Assembly: GCF_004000745.1 (NCBI RefSeq)
Contig: NZ_BILV01000014.1
Location: forward strand, 33,193-97,192
Source of the DNA: Paenibacillus barengoltzii NBRC 101215
GTDB lineage: Bacteria > Bacillota > Bacilli > Paenibacillales > Paenibacillaceae
DNA: 64,000 bases
Direction: 5' to 3'
Positions 53,915 to 62,420 of the stretch are shown here, piece by piece. Numbering within the stretch: the first letter of the stretch is position 1; each line of letters opens with the position of its first letter. A program made the position numbers and the translations under genes. The notes under the pieces are model-generated. The model was given only the letters and a program-made list of their open reading frames with translations, ran no database searches and had not been told where the DNA came from.

Positions 53915-53957
53915 GGGGTGCGTCAAACGTCTTGGACGGGAGGCGCCCCTTTTTTTA
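53915..53957 (+). terminator. terminator/attenuator between binding protein and permease genes
   Basis: GGGGTGCG pairs with GGCGCCCC (one G-U, one mismatch) and is followed by eight T residues; the permease ribosome site starts at once after it. Partial termination would lower permease expression relative to the binding protein. Confidence 0.7.
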
Positions 53958-53973
53958 ACAAGGAGGGTGTGGC

Positions 53974-54894
53974 GTGAAGCGGAAAAATCGCCGGTATTTG
54001 CTTGGGCTCGTTCCTTTCGTCGTCATGGTGGCCCTGTTCCAGCTGGTGCCAATCGTGTCGATGATTACGGGAAGCGTCAGCCTGGAGGACGGCGCCGGAA
54101 TGACGTTGGGGTATTACACCCGAATTTTTCAAAGCGAGTATTATCTCAAAGCGATTCAGAACAGCTTGCTGATTTCGGTCTTTTCAAGCGTGATCGGGAT
54201 TGCCGTTGGATTGGCCTGCGCTTACGCGGTGACGCGATTTGCACCGAGGATGCGGGACCGTCTGATCATGGTGTCCAATATGACATCGAATTTCGCCGGC
54301 GTACCGCTCGCCTTCGCGTACATTATTCTGCTGGGGAGTAACGGGGTATTTACTTTGCTCTTTAAGCAGTGGGGCTGGGACGTGCTTGCCGGTTTTAACT
54401 TATACAGCTGGTCGGGGCTGGTGCTGGTGTATGTCTATTTCCAGGTTCCCCTGGCTTTATTGCTGCTGTACCCTTCGTTTTACGGCATTCGTGAGCAATG
54501 GAAAGAGGCGGCATCGCTGCTGGGCGCAAGTCCTTGGCAGTTTTGGAGAACGATCGGGATTCCGGTACTGCTGCCAGCCGTGTTCGGTACGCTGGGGATT
54601 TTATTCGCGAATGCCATGGGTGCTTACGCGACTGCTTATGCCCTCGTCGGAAGTAACTTCAACCTGCTCGCCGTACGGATTGGCAACCTGGTTTCCGGTG
54701 ACGTTGTAACCGAGCCGCAGCTGGGGAATGCGCTGGCAGTAATCCTAGGCCTGTCGACGCTATTGGCGGTGTACCTGAACCACAAGATGACTCAGCGGCT
54801 GCACCGGTTCCAACCCGGCTCGGCGGAACAGAAGGCACGCAACCATCGGAAATGGCCAAAGCTGAAGTCGCCTGCGCTGAAGGAGGAATTGTGA
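53974..54894 (+). CDS. ABC transporter permease (PotB/PhnU-like)
   Basis: A 306-residue permease with six or seven helices; EAA loop REQWKEAASLLGASPWQFWR then TIGIPVLLPAVFGT. Family of spermidine, iron and 2-aminoethylphosphonate importers. GTG start at 53974 set by AGGAGGGTG at 53961-53969. The tail after the last helix is basic (HKMTQRLHRFQPGSAEQKAR). Overlaps the next permease gene by one base. Confidence 0.88.
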   Translation: MKRKNRRYLLGLVPFVVMVALFQLVPIVSMITGSVSLEDGAGMTLGYYTRIFQSEYYLKAIQNSLLISVFSSVIGIAVGLACAYAVTRFAPRMRDRLIMVSNMTSNFAGVPLAFAYIILLGSNGVFTLLFKQWGWDVLAGFNLYSWSGLVLVYVYFQVPLALLLLYPSFYGIREQWKEAASLLGASPWQFWRTIGIPVLLPAVFGTLGILFANAMGAYATAYALVGSNFNLLAVRIGNLVSGDVVTEPQLGNALAVILGLSTLLAVYLNHKMTQRLHRFQPGSAEQKARNHRKWPKLKSPALKEEL

Positions 54895-55703
54895 TGCAGA
54901 CCCCAAGCAAAAAAGCAGGGTGGGCACCGAGAACCCTGATGCTGCTGCTCATGATTTACTTGCTGCTTCCCTTGCTGGCAACGATGATCTACGCGTTTGC
55001 GAAAGAGTGGCAAGCAACCCTTCTTCCGGAAAGCTGGACGCTGGAATGGTTTGGTGAGATGTTTCAGGATGCGCGTTTTCTGGATGCGTTATGGAAGTCG
55101 CTGTACCTCTGCGCGATCAGCATCGTGCTTAGCCTAGCCGTCATGCTGCCGGCAGTGTTCATTATCACCGTCTATTTGCCCCGGATGGAGAGCTTCATGA
55201 AGGGAATTGTCGTGCTTCCTTATGCTGTTCCCGGCGTCGTTGCCGCAGTGGGGCTGATCCGAGCGTATTCCTCCGGCCCGATGAATATTTCGGGGACCGC
55301 TTATATTTTGATCGGCGCGTATTTCGTCATCGTCCTGCCTTATATGTATCAGGGTATCCGCAACAGCCTGCTCACCGTATCGGCACCAGAGCTGCTGAAT
55401 GCCGCGGAGATGCTGGGCGCCGGCCGCATAAAGGCGTTTGTGACCGTGATTTTGCCAAACATCTGGCCGGGGGTGGTGACGTCGACGCTGCTGTCTTTTT
55501 CCGTCCTCTTTGGGGAGTTTGTCATGACGAACATGCTGGTGGGCGGTCATATTCAGACGATCCAGGTGTATTTGTCGCGGCGGATGAATGAAAGCGGGCA
55601 TTTGGCCAGCGCGATTGCGATTTCGTATTTTTTGTTTATTCTGGCGTTGTCCATGGTCTTGATGAAGCTCGGCAAACAAGTAAACAGGGGGATTTCGGAA
55701 TGA
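54894..55703 (+). CDS. ABC transporter permease (PotC/PhnV-like)
   Basis: A 269-residue permease with six helices and EAA loop LLNAAEMLGAGRIKAFVTVI then LPNIWPGVVTST. The ATG at 54894 lies seven bases after AGGAGG; a GTG one codon earlier is possible. Last four bases overlap the ATPase gene, so translation is coupled. Confidence 0.88.
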   Translation: MQTPSKKAGWAPRTLMLLLMIYLLLPLLATMIYAFAKEWQATLLPESWTLEWFGEMFQDARFLDALWKSLYLCAISIVLSLAVMLPAVFIITVYLPRMESFMKGIVVLPYAVPGVVAAVGLIRAYSSGPMNISGTAYILIGAYFVIVLPYMYQGIRNSLLTVSAPELLNAAEMLGAGRIKAFVTVILPNIWPGVVTSTLLSFSVLFGEFVMTNMLVGGHIQTIQVYLSRRMNESGHLASAIAISYFLFILALSMVLMKLGKQVNRGISE

Positions 55704-56743
55704 AGCCATATCTGAAGCTGGAAGGGATCCGTAAGCAGTTCGGATCGGCGGCGGTGCTGAATCGTGTGAATTTAGATATCCGCGAAGGGGAGCTGGTTAC
55801 GCTGCTCGGGCCTTCGGGTTGCGGAAAAAGCACGCTCTTGCGCTGCATCGCCGGCCTGACGGAGATCGACGAAGGGCAGATCTGGCTGGACGATAAGGAC
55901 ATCGTCAACCTGCCTCCCCGCAGTCGGGAGATCGGCATGGTGTTCCAATCGTACGCCTTGTTCCCGAATTTGACGGTCCGCGAAAATATCGAATACGGCA
56001 TGCGAATGCGCGGCATGGCCAAGGAAGCACGCCGCCAGAGATCCAGCGAACTGCTCGAGCTCATCGATTTGACCGATAAGCGGGACGCTTATCCCGCACA
56101 GCTGTCGGGGGGACAGCAGCAGCGCGTAGCGCTCGCCCGTTCCCTGGCCGTCCGTCCGAAGGTGCTGCTGTTGGATGAGCCGCTCAGCGCGCTTGATGCG
56201 AAAATTCGCAAAAATCTGCGCACAGAAATCCGCGAGATTCAGAAGCAATTCAACATGACCACGATCTTCGTCACGCACGATCAGGAAGAAGCGTTAACCT
56301 TGTCCGACCGGGTCTGCCTGATGAACCAGGGGAATATCATACAGCAAGGGACCCCGGAGGAGTTGTACGCCAAGCCCGCAACGGAGTTCGTTGCGCGGTT
56401 CATGGGCAGCTATAACGTGCTGACGCGGGCCGAAGCGTTACGGCTATTCGGCACGGTGCCCGGCGATGCGGAGAGTTACGCCATCCGGCCGGAGGCGCTC
56501 TCGCTTATTGGACCGGAGCAAGCGGCTGACCCGGCCCATGCGGGCAAGCCCATCGTGGAGGGCAACGTTCACTCGGCATCGATCCTCGGCAACGTTATTC
56601 GTTACGCCATCGATGCCGCCGGCATCCGCCTGACGGTGGATGTGCTGAACGATGGACGCTCTCGGCGGTTCGAGGAGAACCGCCCTGTCACCCTCGTTAT
56701 GGATCACGCGCAATTGCTGCAGCTAGAGAAGGAAGGGGCTTAG
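55700..56743 (+). CDS. ABC transporter ATPase (PotA/FbpC-like)
   Basis: A 347-residue cytoplasmic ATPase: Walker A GPSGCGKST near residue 37, Q-loop MVFQSYALFPNLTV, signature LSGGQQQRVALARSL near 137, Walker B VLLLDEPLSALD and switch His in FVTHDQEEALTLSD. The C-terminal 100 residues form the TOBE regulatory domain. Unlike the three CUT1 sugar clusters, this transporter has its own ATPase. Confidence 0.93.
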   Translation: MKPYLKLEGIRKQFGSAAVLNRVNLDIREGELVTLLGPSGCGKSTLLRCIAGLTEIDEGQIWLDDKDIVNLPPRSREIGMVFQSYALFPNLTVRENIEYGMRMRGMAKEARRQRSSELLELIDLTDKRDAYPAQLSGGQQQRVALARSLAVRPKVLLLDEPLSALDAKIRKNLRTEIREIQKQFNMTTIFVTHDQEEALTLSDRVCLMNQGNIIQQGTPEELYAKPATEFVARFMGSYNVLTRAEALRLFGTVPGDAESYAIRPEALSLIGPEQAADPAHAGKPIVEGNVHSASILGNVIRYAIDAAGIRLTVDVLNDGRSRRFEENRPVTLVMDHAQLLQLEKEGA

Positions 56744-56748
56744 GCAAG

Positions 56749-57537
56749 TTGTCAATTTCATCTGAGGAGCGCAAGCGCGTCATTATGGAGCAGTTGAAGC
56801 AGGAGGGACAGGTGAAGGTCCCGGAGCTGTCGCATCGTTTTACCGTATCGGAGGAGACCGTGCGCCGCGATTTGATCCTGCTGGAGAAAGAAGGTTTGGC
56901 TAAAAGAGTCTACGGCGGTGCGGTCCTCCCCAAATTGACCAGCTACGAGCCGCCGTATTTGCAGCGCCAGAAGGACAAGGCGGAGGAGAAGGAGCGGATC
57001 GGCCGCGCTGCTGCCGAGCTGATCGAATCCGGGGACACCATCGCCATCGACATCGGGACGACAACGCTGGAGATGGCCAAGGCGATCGCCGGCCGGGAGC
57101 GGCTGACGATCCTGACGAACTCGCTGGCGGTGGCGTATCACCTGATGGAGTCGCTGAATGGCGGGAGGTTTTCCGGGAAGATTTTTGTGGTCGGCGGGGA
57201 ATTAAATCCGGAGCAGCAGTCGTTATCGGGGACAATTGGCGAGCACATTCTGTCGCAATTCCGGGTCGACAAGGCGTTTATCTCCATTGGCGGAATATCC
57301 TTGGAGCGGGGGATCAGCGATTATGACGTCGATGAAACGGGCATGTCGCGCCGGATGATCGAGGCGGCATCCCGTACGATTGTGCTGGCTGATGCGTCAA
57401 AGCTGGGCAAGGAAGCATTCGTGGAGATCGCGCCGCTGAGCCAAGTACACGCCATTGTCAGCGACGTTGCCGCCCCGAAGGAATGGCTGCAGACGCTGCG
57501 CGGCCATCGCATTCAATGGATCGAGGCCACTAACTGA
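56749..57537 (+). CDS. DeoR-family transcriptional regulator
   Basis: A 262-residue repressor. N-terminal HTH (EERKRVIMEQLKQEGQVKVP, ELSHRFTVSEETVRRDLILL) with the family signature, and a C-terminal sugar-phosphate-isomerase-like ligand domain (IAIDIGTTTLEMAKAI, DKAFISIGGISLERGISDYD). Regulators of this family respond to phosphorylated sugars or similar esters, which agrees with the phosphoesterases that follow. Start TTG at 56749, after AAGGGGC. It lies within the operon, so it likely controls it and itself. Confidence 0.88.
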   Translation: MSISSEERKRVIMEQLKQEGQVKVPELSHRFTVSEETVRRDLILLEKEGLAKRVYGGAVLPKLTSYEPPYLQRQKDKAEEKERIGRAAAELIESGDTIAIDIGTTTLEMAKAIAGRERLTILTNSLAVAYHLMESLNGGRFSGKIFVVGGELNPEQQSLSGTIGEHILSQFRVDKAFISIGGISLERGISDYDVDETGMSRRMIEAASRTIVLADASKLGKEAFVEIAPLSQVHAIVSDVAAPKEWLQTLRGHRIQWIEATN

Positions 57538-57553
57538 AGGGAGAGAGAGATGG

Positions 57554-58390
57554 ATGTCATTCGCAAAGGCAGAAGCAGAAGCCAAGAAGCTCGTTGTGGT
57601 TGTGCTGGATGGATTAAGATATGATGCGGCCCGCAAGTATCTCGGGTATATGGAGCATCTTGTAGAGCAAGGGGAGGCGGCCTGCTATCAAGTGCAGTCG
57701 CAGCTGCCGAGCCTATCGCGCCCGCTCTATGAAGTGCTGCTGACCGGTACGCCGGTGGCCCGAAACGGCATTACGGCGAACCATATCAGCAGGCTAAGCC
57801 GGGAGCAAAGCGTGTTTCACCTTGCCATCACCGCGGGATTACGAACGGCTGCCGCCGCGTACCACTGGGTTAGCGAGCTGTACAACCGTGCGCCGTTTAA
57901 CCCGGTGACCGACCGGCATCAGCATGACGAGAAGCAGCCGATACAGCACGGGATTTTTTATTTCGAGGATCACTATCCGGACAGCCATCTGTTCCTTGAT
58001 GCGGAGCATTTGCGCACAACGTACGACCCCAACTTCCTGTATATCCATTCGATGAACATCGACGATATGGGGCATAAGCACGGCGGGGAAAGCAAGCAGT
58101 ATGAGGGCGCCGTCCGGACGGTGGATGGGATTCTGGCTACGCTGGTACCGCTGTGGAGATCGCAAGGGTATGAGATTATCGTCACATCCGATCACGGGAT
58201 GAACGCGATGGGGCAACACGGCGGCACTCAGCCGGAGGAGCGCAACGTTCCGCTGTATGTGTTTGGTGAGCTGCCGATTCCTTCGCCGAAGCTCCAGGGC
58301 GATCAGGGGCTGTCACAGCTCTACTTGGCTCCGCTGATGTGCCATTATCTAGGAATCGAGCCTTCCGAGGCCATGGTGAAATGGGAGTAG
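57554..58390 (+). CDS. alkaline phosphatase superfamily phosphoesterase
   Basis: A 278-residue cytoplasmic member of the alkaline-phosphatase/nucleotide-pyrophosphatase superfamily. Metal sites are complete: VVVLDGLRYD near residue 16, nucleophile Ser in LPSLSRPLYE near 53, MNIDDMGHKHG near 173, and TSDHGMNAMGQHGG near 215. Size fits phosphodiesterases or phosphonoacetate hydrolase-like enzymes. No signal peptide, so it acts on imported substrate. The ATG at 57554 follows GGGAGAGAG; the longer frame upstream overlaps the DeoR gene. Could be a phosphodiesterase, phosphomonoesterase or C-P hydrolase; sequence alone does not decide. Confidence 0.82.
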   Translation: MSFAKAEAEAKKLVVVVLDGLRYDAARKYLGYMEHLVEQGEAACYQVQSQLPSLSRPLYEVLLTGTPVARNGITANHISRLSREQSVFHLAITAGLRTAAAAYHWVSELYNRAPFNPVTDRHQHDEKQPIQHGIFYFEDHYPDSHLFLDAEHLRTTYDPNFLYIHSMNIDDMGHKHGGESKQYEGAVRTVDGILATLVPLWRSQGYEIIVTSDHGMNAMGQHGGTQPEERNVPLYVFGELPIPSPKLQGDQGLSQLYLAPLMCHYLGIEPSEAMVKWE

Positions 58391-58407
58391 ACAGGAGGAG
58401 TTTGCGG

Positions 58408-59427
58408 GTGAAGGTTGATATGCATTTTCATCTGGAGGAAGGTCCGTATTCCTTGCGCTGGCTTTCGCGTACACTGCAAGGGTTGGCGGCGACCGAGCCG
58501 GGGCCGGATCCGGCCTTGGGGCATCATACGATCGAATATGCCGAGGAAATGACAAAGCTGTTGTCCCGGCGGATGGAGAAGGGATGTTATAGCGAAGAGT
58601 GGTTGGATCGCTACTTGATCCGGGGACGCGAACGCGGAATTCAGGAGTTTGGCGTCGTTGATCATTTATACCGGTTCCGGGAGTGTCGGCCATATTACGA
58701 AAAACACATGCTGCTGGACGACAGCCGGGTTGGCAAGCTGCAACGGGCCTGGTTGGATCAGGTGTGCGTAGCTTCCATCCAGGATTTCGTTGACTTTGTG
58801 ACGGAAGCGAAGAAGACGCGGCCCGATCTCGCGCTTGGCATCGAGGCGGATTTCTTCCCCGGCGGCGAAGTGGAGTTGGGCGAAATTTTGGCGGGTTATG
58901 ATTGGGATTACGTGATTGGCTCGGTGCATTTCCTGGAAGGATGGGGGTTCGACAATCCGGAGGCCAAGACAGGCTTCGACGGCCGGGACCCCGTGCAAAC
59001 GTACGCAGATTATTATGAATTGCTGCGGCAGGCCTGCGTCTCAGGGTTGTTTCACATCATCGCGCACCCGGATAACTTGAAGGTGTTTGGGTTCCGGCCG
59101 GCCGATGAGAAGAAGCTGCTGCCGTATTACCGGAGCATCGCCAAGGAAATGGCGCGAAGCGGCGTAGCTACGGAGATCAATACCGGTCTCGCATACCGCT
59201 ATCCTATCGCGGAGAGTTGCCCAAGCCCATTGTTCCTGTCCGTATTAGCCCATTACGGGGTCCCGCTGACGTTATCCTCGGACGCTCATTTTCCGGACGA
59301 TATCGGTACGCTGCTTGATACGGCCTTGGCCGATGCGATCGATCAGGGATACAAGGAGCTGGCAGTGTTTCGAGACGGGAAGCGGCGGATGGTGCCGATC
59401 TTCGCAAATCACACAGCGGCCAAGTAG
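58408..59427 (+). CDS. PHP-domain phosphoesterase (histidinol-phosphatase-like)
   Basis: A 339-residue metal-dependent phosphoesterase of the PHP family. Motifs in order: DMHFHLEEG at residues 4-12, GVVDHLYRF near 80, LGIEADFFPGGE near 148, IGSVHFLEGWGFD near 171, IIAHPDNLKVFG near 218, and SSDAHFPDDIG near 291. All usual metal ligands appear present. The GTG start follows AGGAGG at 58393-58398. It probably removes phosphate from the product of the preceding enzyme, or opens a cyclic phosphate; both PHP activities are known. Last gene of the transporter operon. Confidence 0.83.
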   Translation: MKVDMHFHLEEGPYSLRWLSRTLQGLAATEPGPDPALGHHTIEYAEEMTKLLSRRMEKGCYSEEWLDRYLIRGRERGIQEFGVVDHLYRFRECRPYYEKHMLLDDSRVGKLQRAWLDQVCVASIQDFVDFVTEAKKTRPDLALGIEADFFPGGEVELGEILAGYDWDYVIGSVHFLEGWGFDNPEAKTGFDGRDPVQTYADYYELLRQACVSGLFHIIAHPDNLKVFGFRPADEKKLLPYYRSIAKEMARSGVATEINTGLAYRYPIAESCPSPLFLSVLAHYGVPLTLSSDAHFPDDIGTLLDTALADAIDQGYKELAVFRDGKRRMVPIFANHTAAK

Positions 59428-59504
59428 GGGGCTTGCCAACCTCGCCTGCATAGAACCACGCTTTTCCGCGCAAGTTACCTAAAAAACAGGGAGGAGCGTG
59501 CATC

Positions 59505-59654
59505 ATGCAGCAAGATTACGTATTCACGGATCTGGAAGGCCGGGAGTCGTTAGTTCAGGAGATTCGGAAGCTGGAAGAAAAAATCGAGCAGTCCATAGGA
59601 GAGAAGGTCAATCTGATCGCATATTCCGAGAAAAAAGAGCAGCCAAATCACTAG
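59505..59654 (+). CDS. 49-residue hypothetical protein
   Basis: Reads MQQDYVFTDLEGRESLVQEI, RKLEEKIEQSIGEKVNLIAY, SEKKEQPNH. A strong GGGAGGAG lies about eight bases before the ATG and a terminator follows, so it is very likely a real small gene. Charged, mostly helical, no membrane segment. Not recognised. It lies between the phosphoesterase operon and pspA. Confidence 0.7.
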   Translation: MQQDYVFTDLEGRESLVQEIRKLEEKIEQSIGEKVNLIAYSEKKEQPNH

Positions 59655-59726
59655 AACGCCATTTGCGAATTTGAGGATCGGTTGATCCCATGGTTCATGC
59701 GGTCTGCGATAACACTTGTACGGGAT

Positions 59727-59752
59727 AACGCCCTTAGGGGCGTTTTTATTTT
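59727..59752 (+). terminator. intrinsic terminator
   Basis: AACGCCC, loop TTAG, GGGCGTT, then TTTATTTT. Ends the small hypothetical gene and separates it from pspA. Confidence 0.85.
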
Positions 59753-59773
59753 GCCCTGCCTTTGGTACCGCAA

Positions 59774-59802
59774 TGAAACCAATCGGTTGGATCTGATGTA
59801 TT
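59774..59802 (+). promoter_or_regulatory. ECF-sigma-type (sigma-W-like) promoter of pspA-ydjGHI
   Basis: TGAAAC (59774-59779), 17-base spacer, TGTATT (59797-59802). TGAAAC is the exact -35 of sigma-W promoters; the -10 differs from CGTA by one base and the spacing by one. In Bacillus subtilis the matching operon is sigma-W dependent. Confidence 0.55.
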
Positions 59803-59837
59803 ATTAAGTAAGTGACCAACTGAAGGAGGGACGGGAA

Positions 59838-60527
59838 GTGGGGATGTTGTCGAGATTTAAAGATGTGATGCGGTCGAATCTTTCCGCCATGCTGGAGGGT
59901 TCGCAGGATCCGGCGGCGACGGTGGATGAATACCTGCGTCAATTACGGCTGGATTTAGGGCAGGTCAAGGCGGAGTCAGCTGCGGTTCAGGCGGCGGAAG
60001 ACCGGGCGAATCGCGCGCTGGACGAATGCGCCGAGGAAGTCCGGAAGCTGCAGCGGTATGCGGAGAAGGCGGTGGAATCGGGCGATGAATCTGCCGCGCT
60101 AAAATTCCTGGAGCGGAAGGCGAAGCAGGCGGAACGGCTGCAGGAGCTGCAGACGGCCTATGAGCAAGCAGCGAATCAGGCCGCCCAGATGAAGCAGATG
60201 GAGGAGAGGCTGGTCTCCGATCTGCAGAAGCTGGAAGCGCGGCAAGCGACGCTTAAGAGCAAGCTGGCAGAGGCCGCTGCGTTGAACAAGGCCCAGGCTG
60301 CTGGGGGAACAGAAGCGGCGCTTCGCGAGCTGGAGGCGAAGGCCGATCAAGCGTTGAATGAAGCGATGGCTTTGGCGGAGCTTCGGGCGGGATCGCAGGA
60401 AGACGATCTGGACGCTATCTTCGCGGAGCTGGAGAAGAGCAATGCTGCGGGAGCGAAGCCGGAGGAAGCAACAGCATCGACTCCTGAAGATGAACTAGCG
60501 GCGCTCAAGGCGAAATTAAATAAATGA
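59838..60527 (+). CDS. pspA: PspA/IM30 family envelope-stress protein
   Basis: A 229-residue protein that is almost entirely coiled coil, from MLSRFKDVMRSNLSAMLEGS and DPAATVDEYLRQLRLDLGQV to about residue 175, followed by a flexible acidic end. PspA proteins form rods and rings on the inner face of a damaged membrane. AAGGAGGG sets the GTG start. Same order as B. subtilis pspA(ydjF)-ydjG-ydjH-ydjI, where the Ydj proteins recruit PspA to the membrane. Confidence 0.9.
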   Translation: MGMLSRFKDVMRSNLSAMLEGSQDPAATVDEYLRQLRLDLGQVKAESAAVQAAEDRANRALDECAEEVRKLQRYAEKAVESGDESAALKFLERKAKQAERLQELQTAYEQAANQAAQMKQMEERLVSDLQKLEARQATLKSKLAEAAALNKAQAAGGTEAALRELEAKADQALNEAMALAELRAGSQEDDLDAIFAELEKSNAAGAKPEEATASTPEDELAALKAKLNK

Positions 60528-60567
60528 GCTACCTGAACTTGATTTTGGATGGATTGAGGTGAACGAT

Positions 60568-61596
60568 TTGCCGGTCATTGAATACAAATGTCCGAGCTGC
60601 GGCAGCGGCATGACGTTTGACAGCACAACAGGTATGCTGTCCTGTCCAAGCTGCGGTCGCAAGGACAACATCGAGCAACTTCCCGACCCATTGAAGCAAC
60701 AGGTGTTCACGGAGGACGAGGTTCGGGAATACCACTGCGAAAGCTGCGGGGCGGTCATCGTAACGGAGCCGGAAACCAGCGCAACGACGTGCAGCTTTTG
60801 CGGTTCCGCTGTGGTGCTTAGCGATCGCCTGACCGGGAAGCTGGCGCCGCAGCAGGTGATCCCTTTTGCGATCAGCAAGGAAGAAGCGATGGCGGCTTTC
60901 AAGAAATGGTGCCGAAAAGGGCTGCTTACGCCCCGCGGCTTCATGACCGCGAACCGCATCCAGGGGATTACCGGAATGTACGTGCCGTTCTGGCTGTACG
61001 ATTTGCTGAACAATATCGATGTTCGCGGCCGAGGAACGAAGGTAAGAAGCTATCGCCGAGGCGATTATCAATATACCGAAACCGATCATTACGAGTTTTA
61101 CCGGAGAATTCGGCTGAATTATGTCCGGCTGCCGATCGATGCCTCGGCGAAGATGGACGATGAGCTGATGGATAAGCTGGAGCCTTTTCCCTACGACCAA
61201 TTAAAGACGTTTAAGACGCCATATCTTGCGGGATACATTGCTGAAAAATACAACTATACCAGCGAGCAGCTTACCCCGAGAGCTCGGGAAAAAACGATGC
61301 CTTATATCGAATCCTATATTTCTTCAACCGTTTCCGAATACACGACGGTAAGCTACGCGGACAAACAGATCGATACGACGGTCAAACGAGCGAATTATGT
61401 GCTGCTTCCGGTCTGGATGGTCTATTACAACTACAAGGGGAAGCAGTACACGTTTGCGATGAACGGCCAAACAGGCAAAGTGGTTGGAAAGCCGCCGCTT
61501 AGCAAAGGGAAAATGGCGGTATGGTTTGCCGGCGTTTCGGCTCTCTCTTTTGTTGGACTTAAAACATTGGCATGGCTGTGGGGAGGCGTATTCTAA
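60568..61596 (+). CDS. ydjG: YdjG-like zinc-ribbon membrane protein
   Basis: A 342-residue protein with two N-terminal zinc ribbons: CPSCGSGMTFD ... LSCPSCGRKD (about 7-35) and YHCESCGAVIV ... TTCSFCGSAVV (about 53-85). A long soluble domain follows (IPFAISKEEAMAAFKKWCRK, YVPFWLYDLLNNIDVRGRG, RANYVLLPVWMVYYNYKGK), and a C-terminal hydrophobic segment AVWFAGVSALSFVGLKTLAW anchors it. TTG at 60568 is preferred because GAGGTG lies six bases before it; a GTG three codons upstream overlaps that site. Confidence 0.85.
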   Translation: MPVIEYKCPSCGSGMTFDSTTGMLSCPSCGRKDNIEQLPDPLKQQVFTEDEVREYHCESCGAVIVTEPETSATTCSFCGSAVVLSDRLTGKLAPQQVIPFAISKEEAMAAFKKWCRKGLLTPRGFMTANRIQGITGMYVPFWLYDLLNNIDVRGRGTKVRSYRRGDYQYTETDHYEFYRRIRLNYVRLPIDASAKMDDELMDKLEPFPYDQLKTFKTPYLAGYIAEKYNYTSEQLTPRAREKTMPYIESYISSTVSEYTTVSYADKQIDTTVKRANYVLLPVWMVYYNYKGKQYTFAMNGQTGKVVGKPPLSKGKMAVWFAGVSALSFVGLKTLAWLWGGVF

Positions 61597-62399
61597 TGAA
61601 CAAGCGATGGGTTGTGGTGTACTCGCTGCTGCTCTTGATCATGCTAAATATGCTGTCCCCGTTAACGGCTCAGGCGGAATCGCCGCTTGCGAATAAGCAA
61701 CTGATTTATGACGAGGCTGAACTTCTCTCCCCGGGAGAACTTGAAGACCTAAACGCGTTGGCGAATGAATATGGGCCCCCAAGAGAGCTCGACATCATCA
61801 TCTATACCACGGACAATCCGGAAGGCGAGGATGTGGTGGAGCTGACGGAGGATTTTTACGATGAACGGGCTCCGGGTTACGACAAAACACATGGCAACGC
61901 TGTGATATTGACGTTGGATATGTTGAACCGGGATCTATATCTGGCAGGGTTCTATAAAGGGGAGAAATACCTGGACGACAGCCGTTTGGACAAAATTCGC
62001 GACAAGATTACCCCGATGCTGTCCGCTGGCGATTATTACGGTGCGTTTGCAGAATACATATTGACGGTCAACCGGTACGCGCAGTTTCGGCCGGGGGTAA
62101 ATCCGGATAACCCGCTGCTCAACACCGGCATTCAGCTTGTGATTGCACTGGTGATCGGGGCGGGGGTCGTCTTCATGATGGCGTTCCGAAGCGGCGGTCG
62201 GATCACGGTGAGCGGTCGTACCTATGAGGATTCGGCCAATTCTGGCGTCATTTGGCGACAAGACAATTATCTGCATACGACGGTAACGAAGACGAAGATT
62301 GAGAGCAGCAACAGCGGCGGCGGTGGCAGCAGTGGAGGTGGCGGCGGCGGTACAACCAGCGGCGGACACTCCCATAGCGGAAGCCGAGGATCATTTTAA
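61596..62399 (+). CDS. ydjH: YdjH-like TPM-domain membrane protein
   Basis: A 267-residue protein: signal peptide (residues 1-28, SPLTAQAES), a TPM domain outside the membrane (about 30-165: IYDEAELLSPGELEDLNALA, HGNAVILTLDMLNRDLYLAG), one membrane helix near 175-200, and a C-terminal Gly/Ser-rich tail (SGGGGSSGGGGGG) ending GSRGSF. ATG overlaps the ydjG stop by one base. The tail composition is typical of TPM proteins. Confidence 0.85.
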   Translation: MNKRWVVVYSLLLLIMLNMLSPLTAQAESPLANKQLIYDEAELLSPGELEDLNALANEYGPPRELDIIIYTTDNPEGEDVVELTEDFYDERAPGYDKTHGNAVILTLDMLNRDLYLAGFYKGEKYLDDSRLDKIRDKITPMLSAGDYYGAFAEYILTVNRYAQFRPGVNPDNPLLNTGIQLVIALVIGAGVVFMMAFRSGGRITVSGRTYEDSANSGVIWRQDNYLHTTVTKTKIESSNSGGGGSSGGGGGGTTSGGHSHSGSRGSF

Positions 62400-62420
62400 A
62401 GGAAGGGGCAGGAAGAGCTG

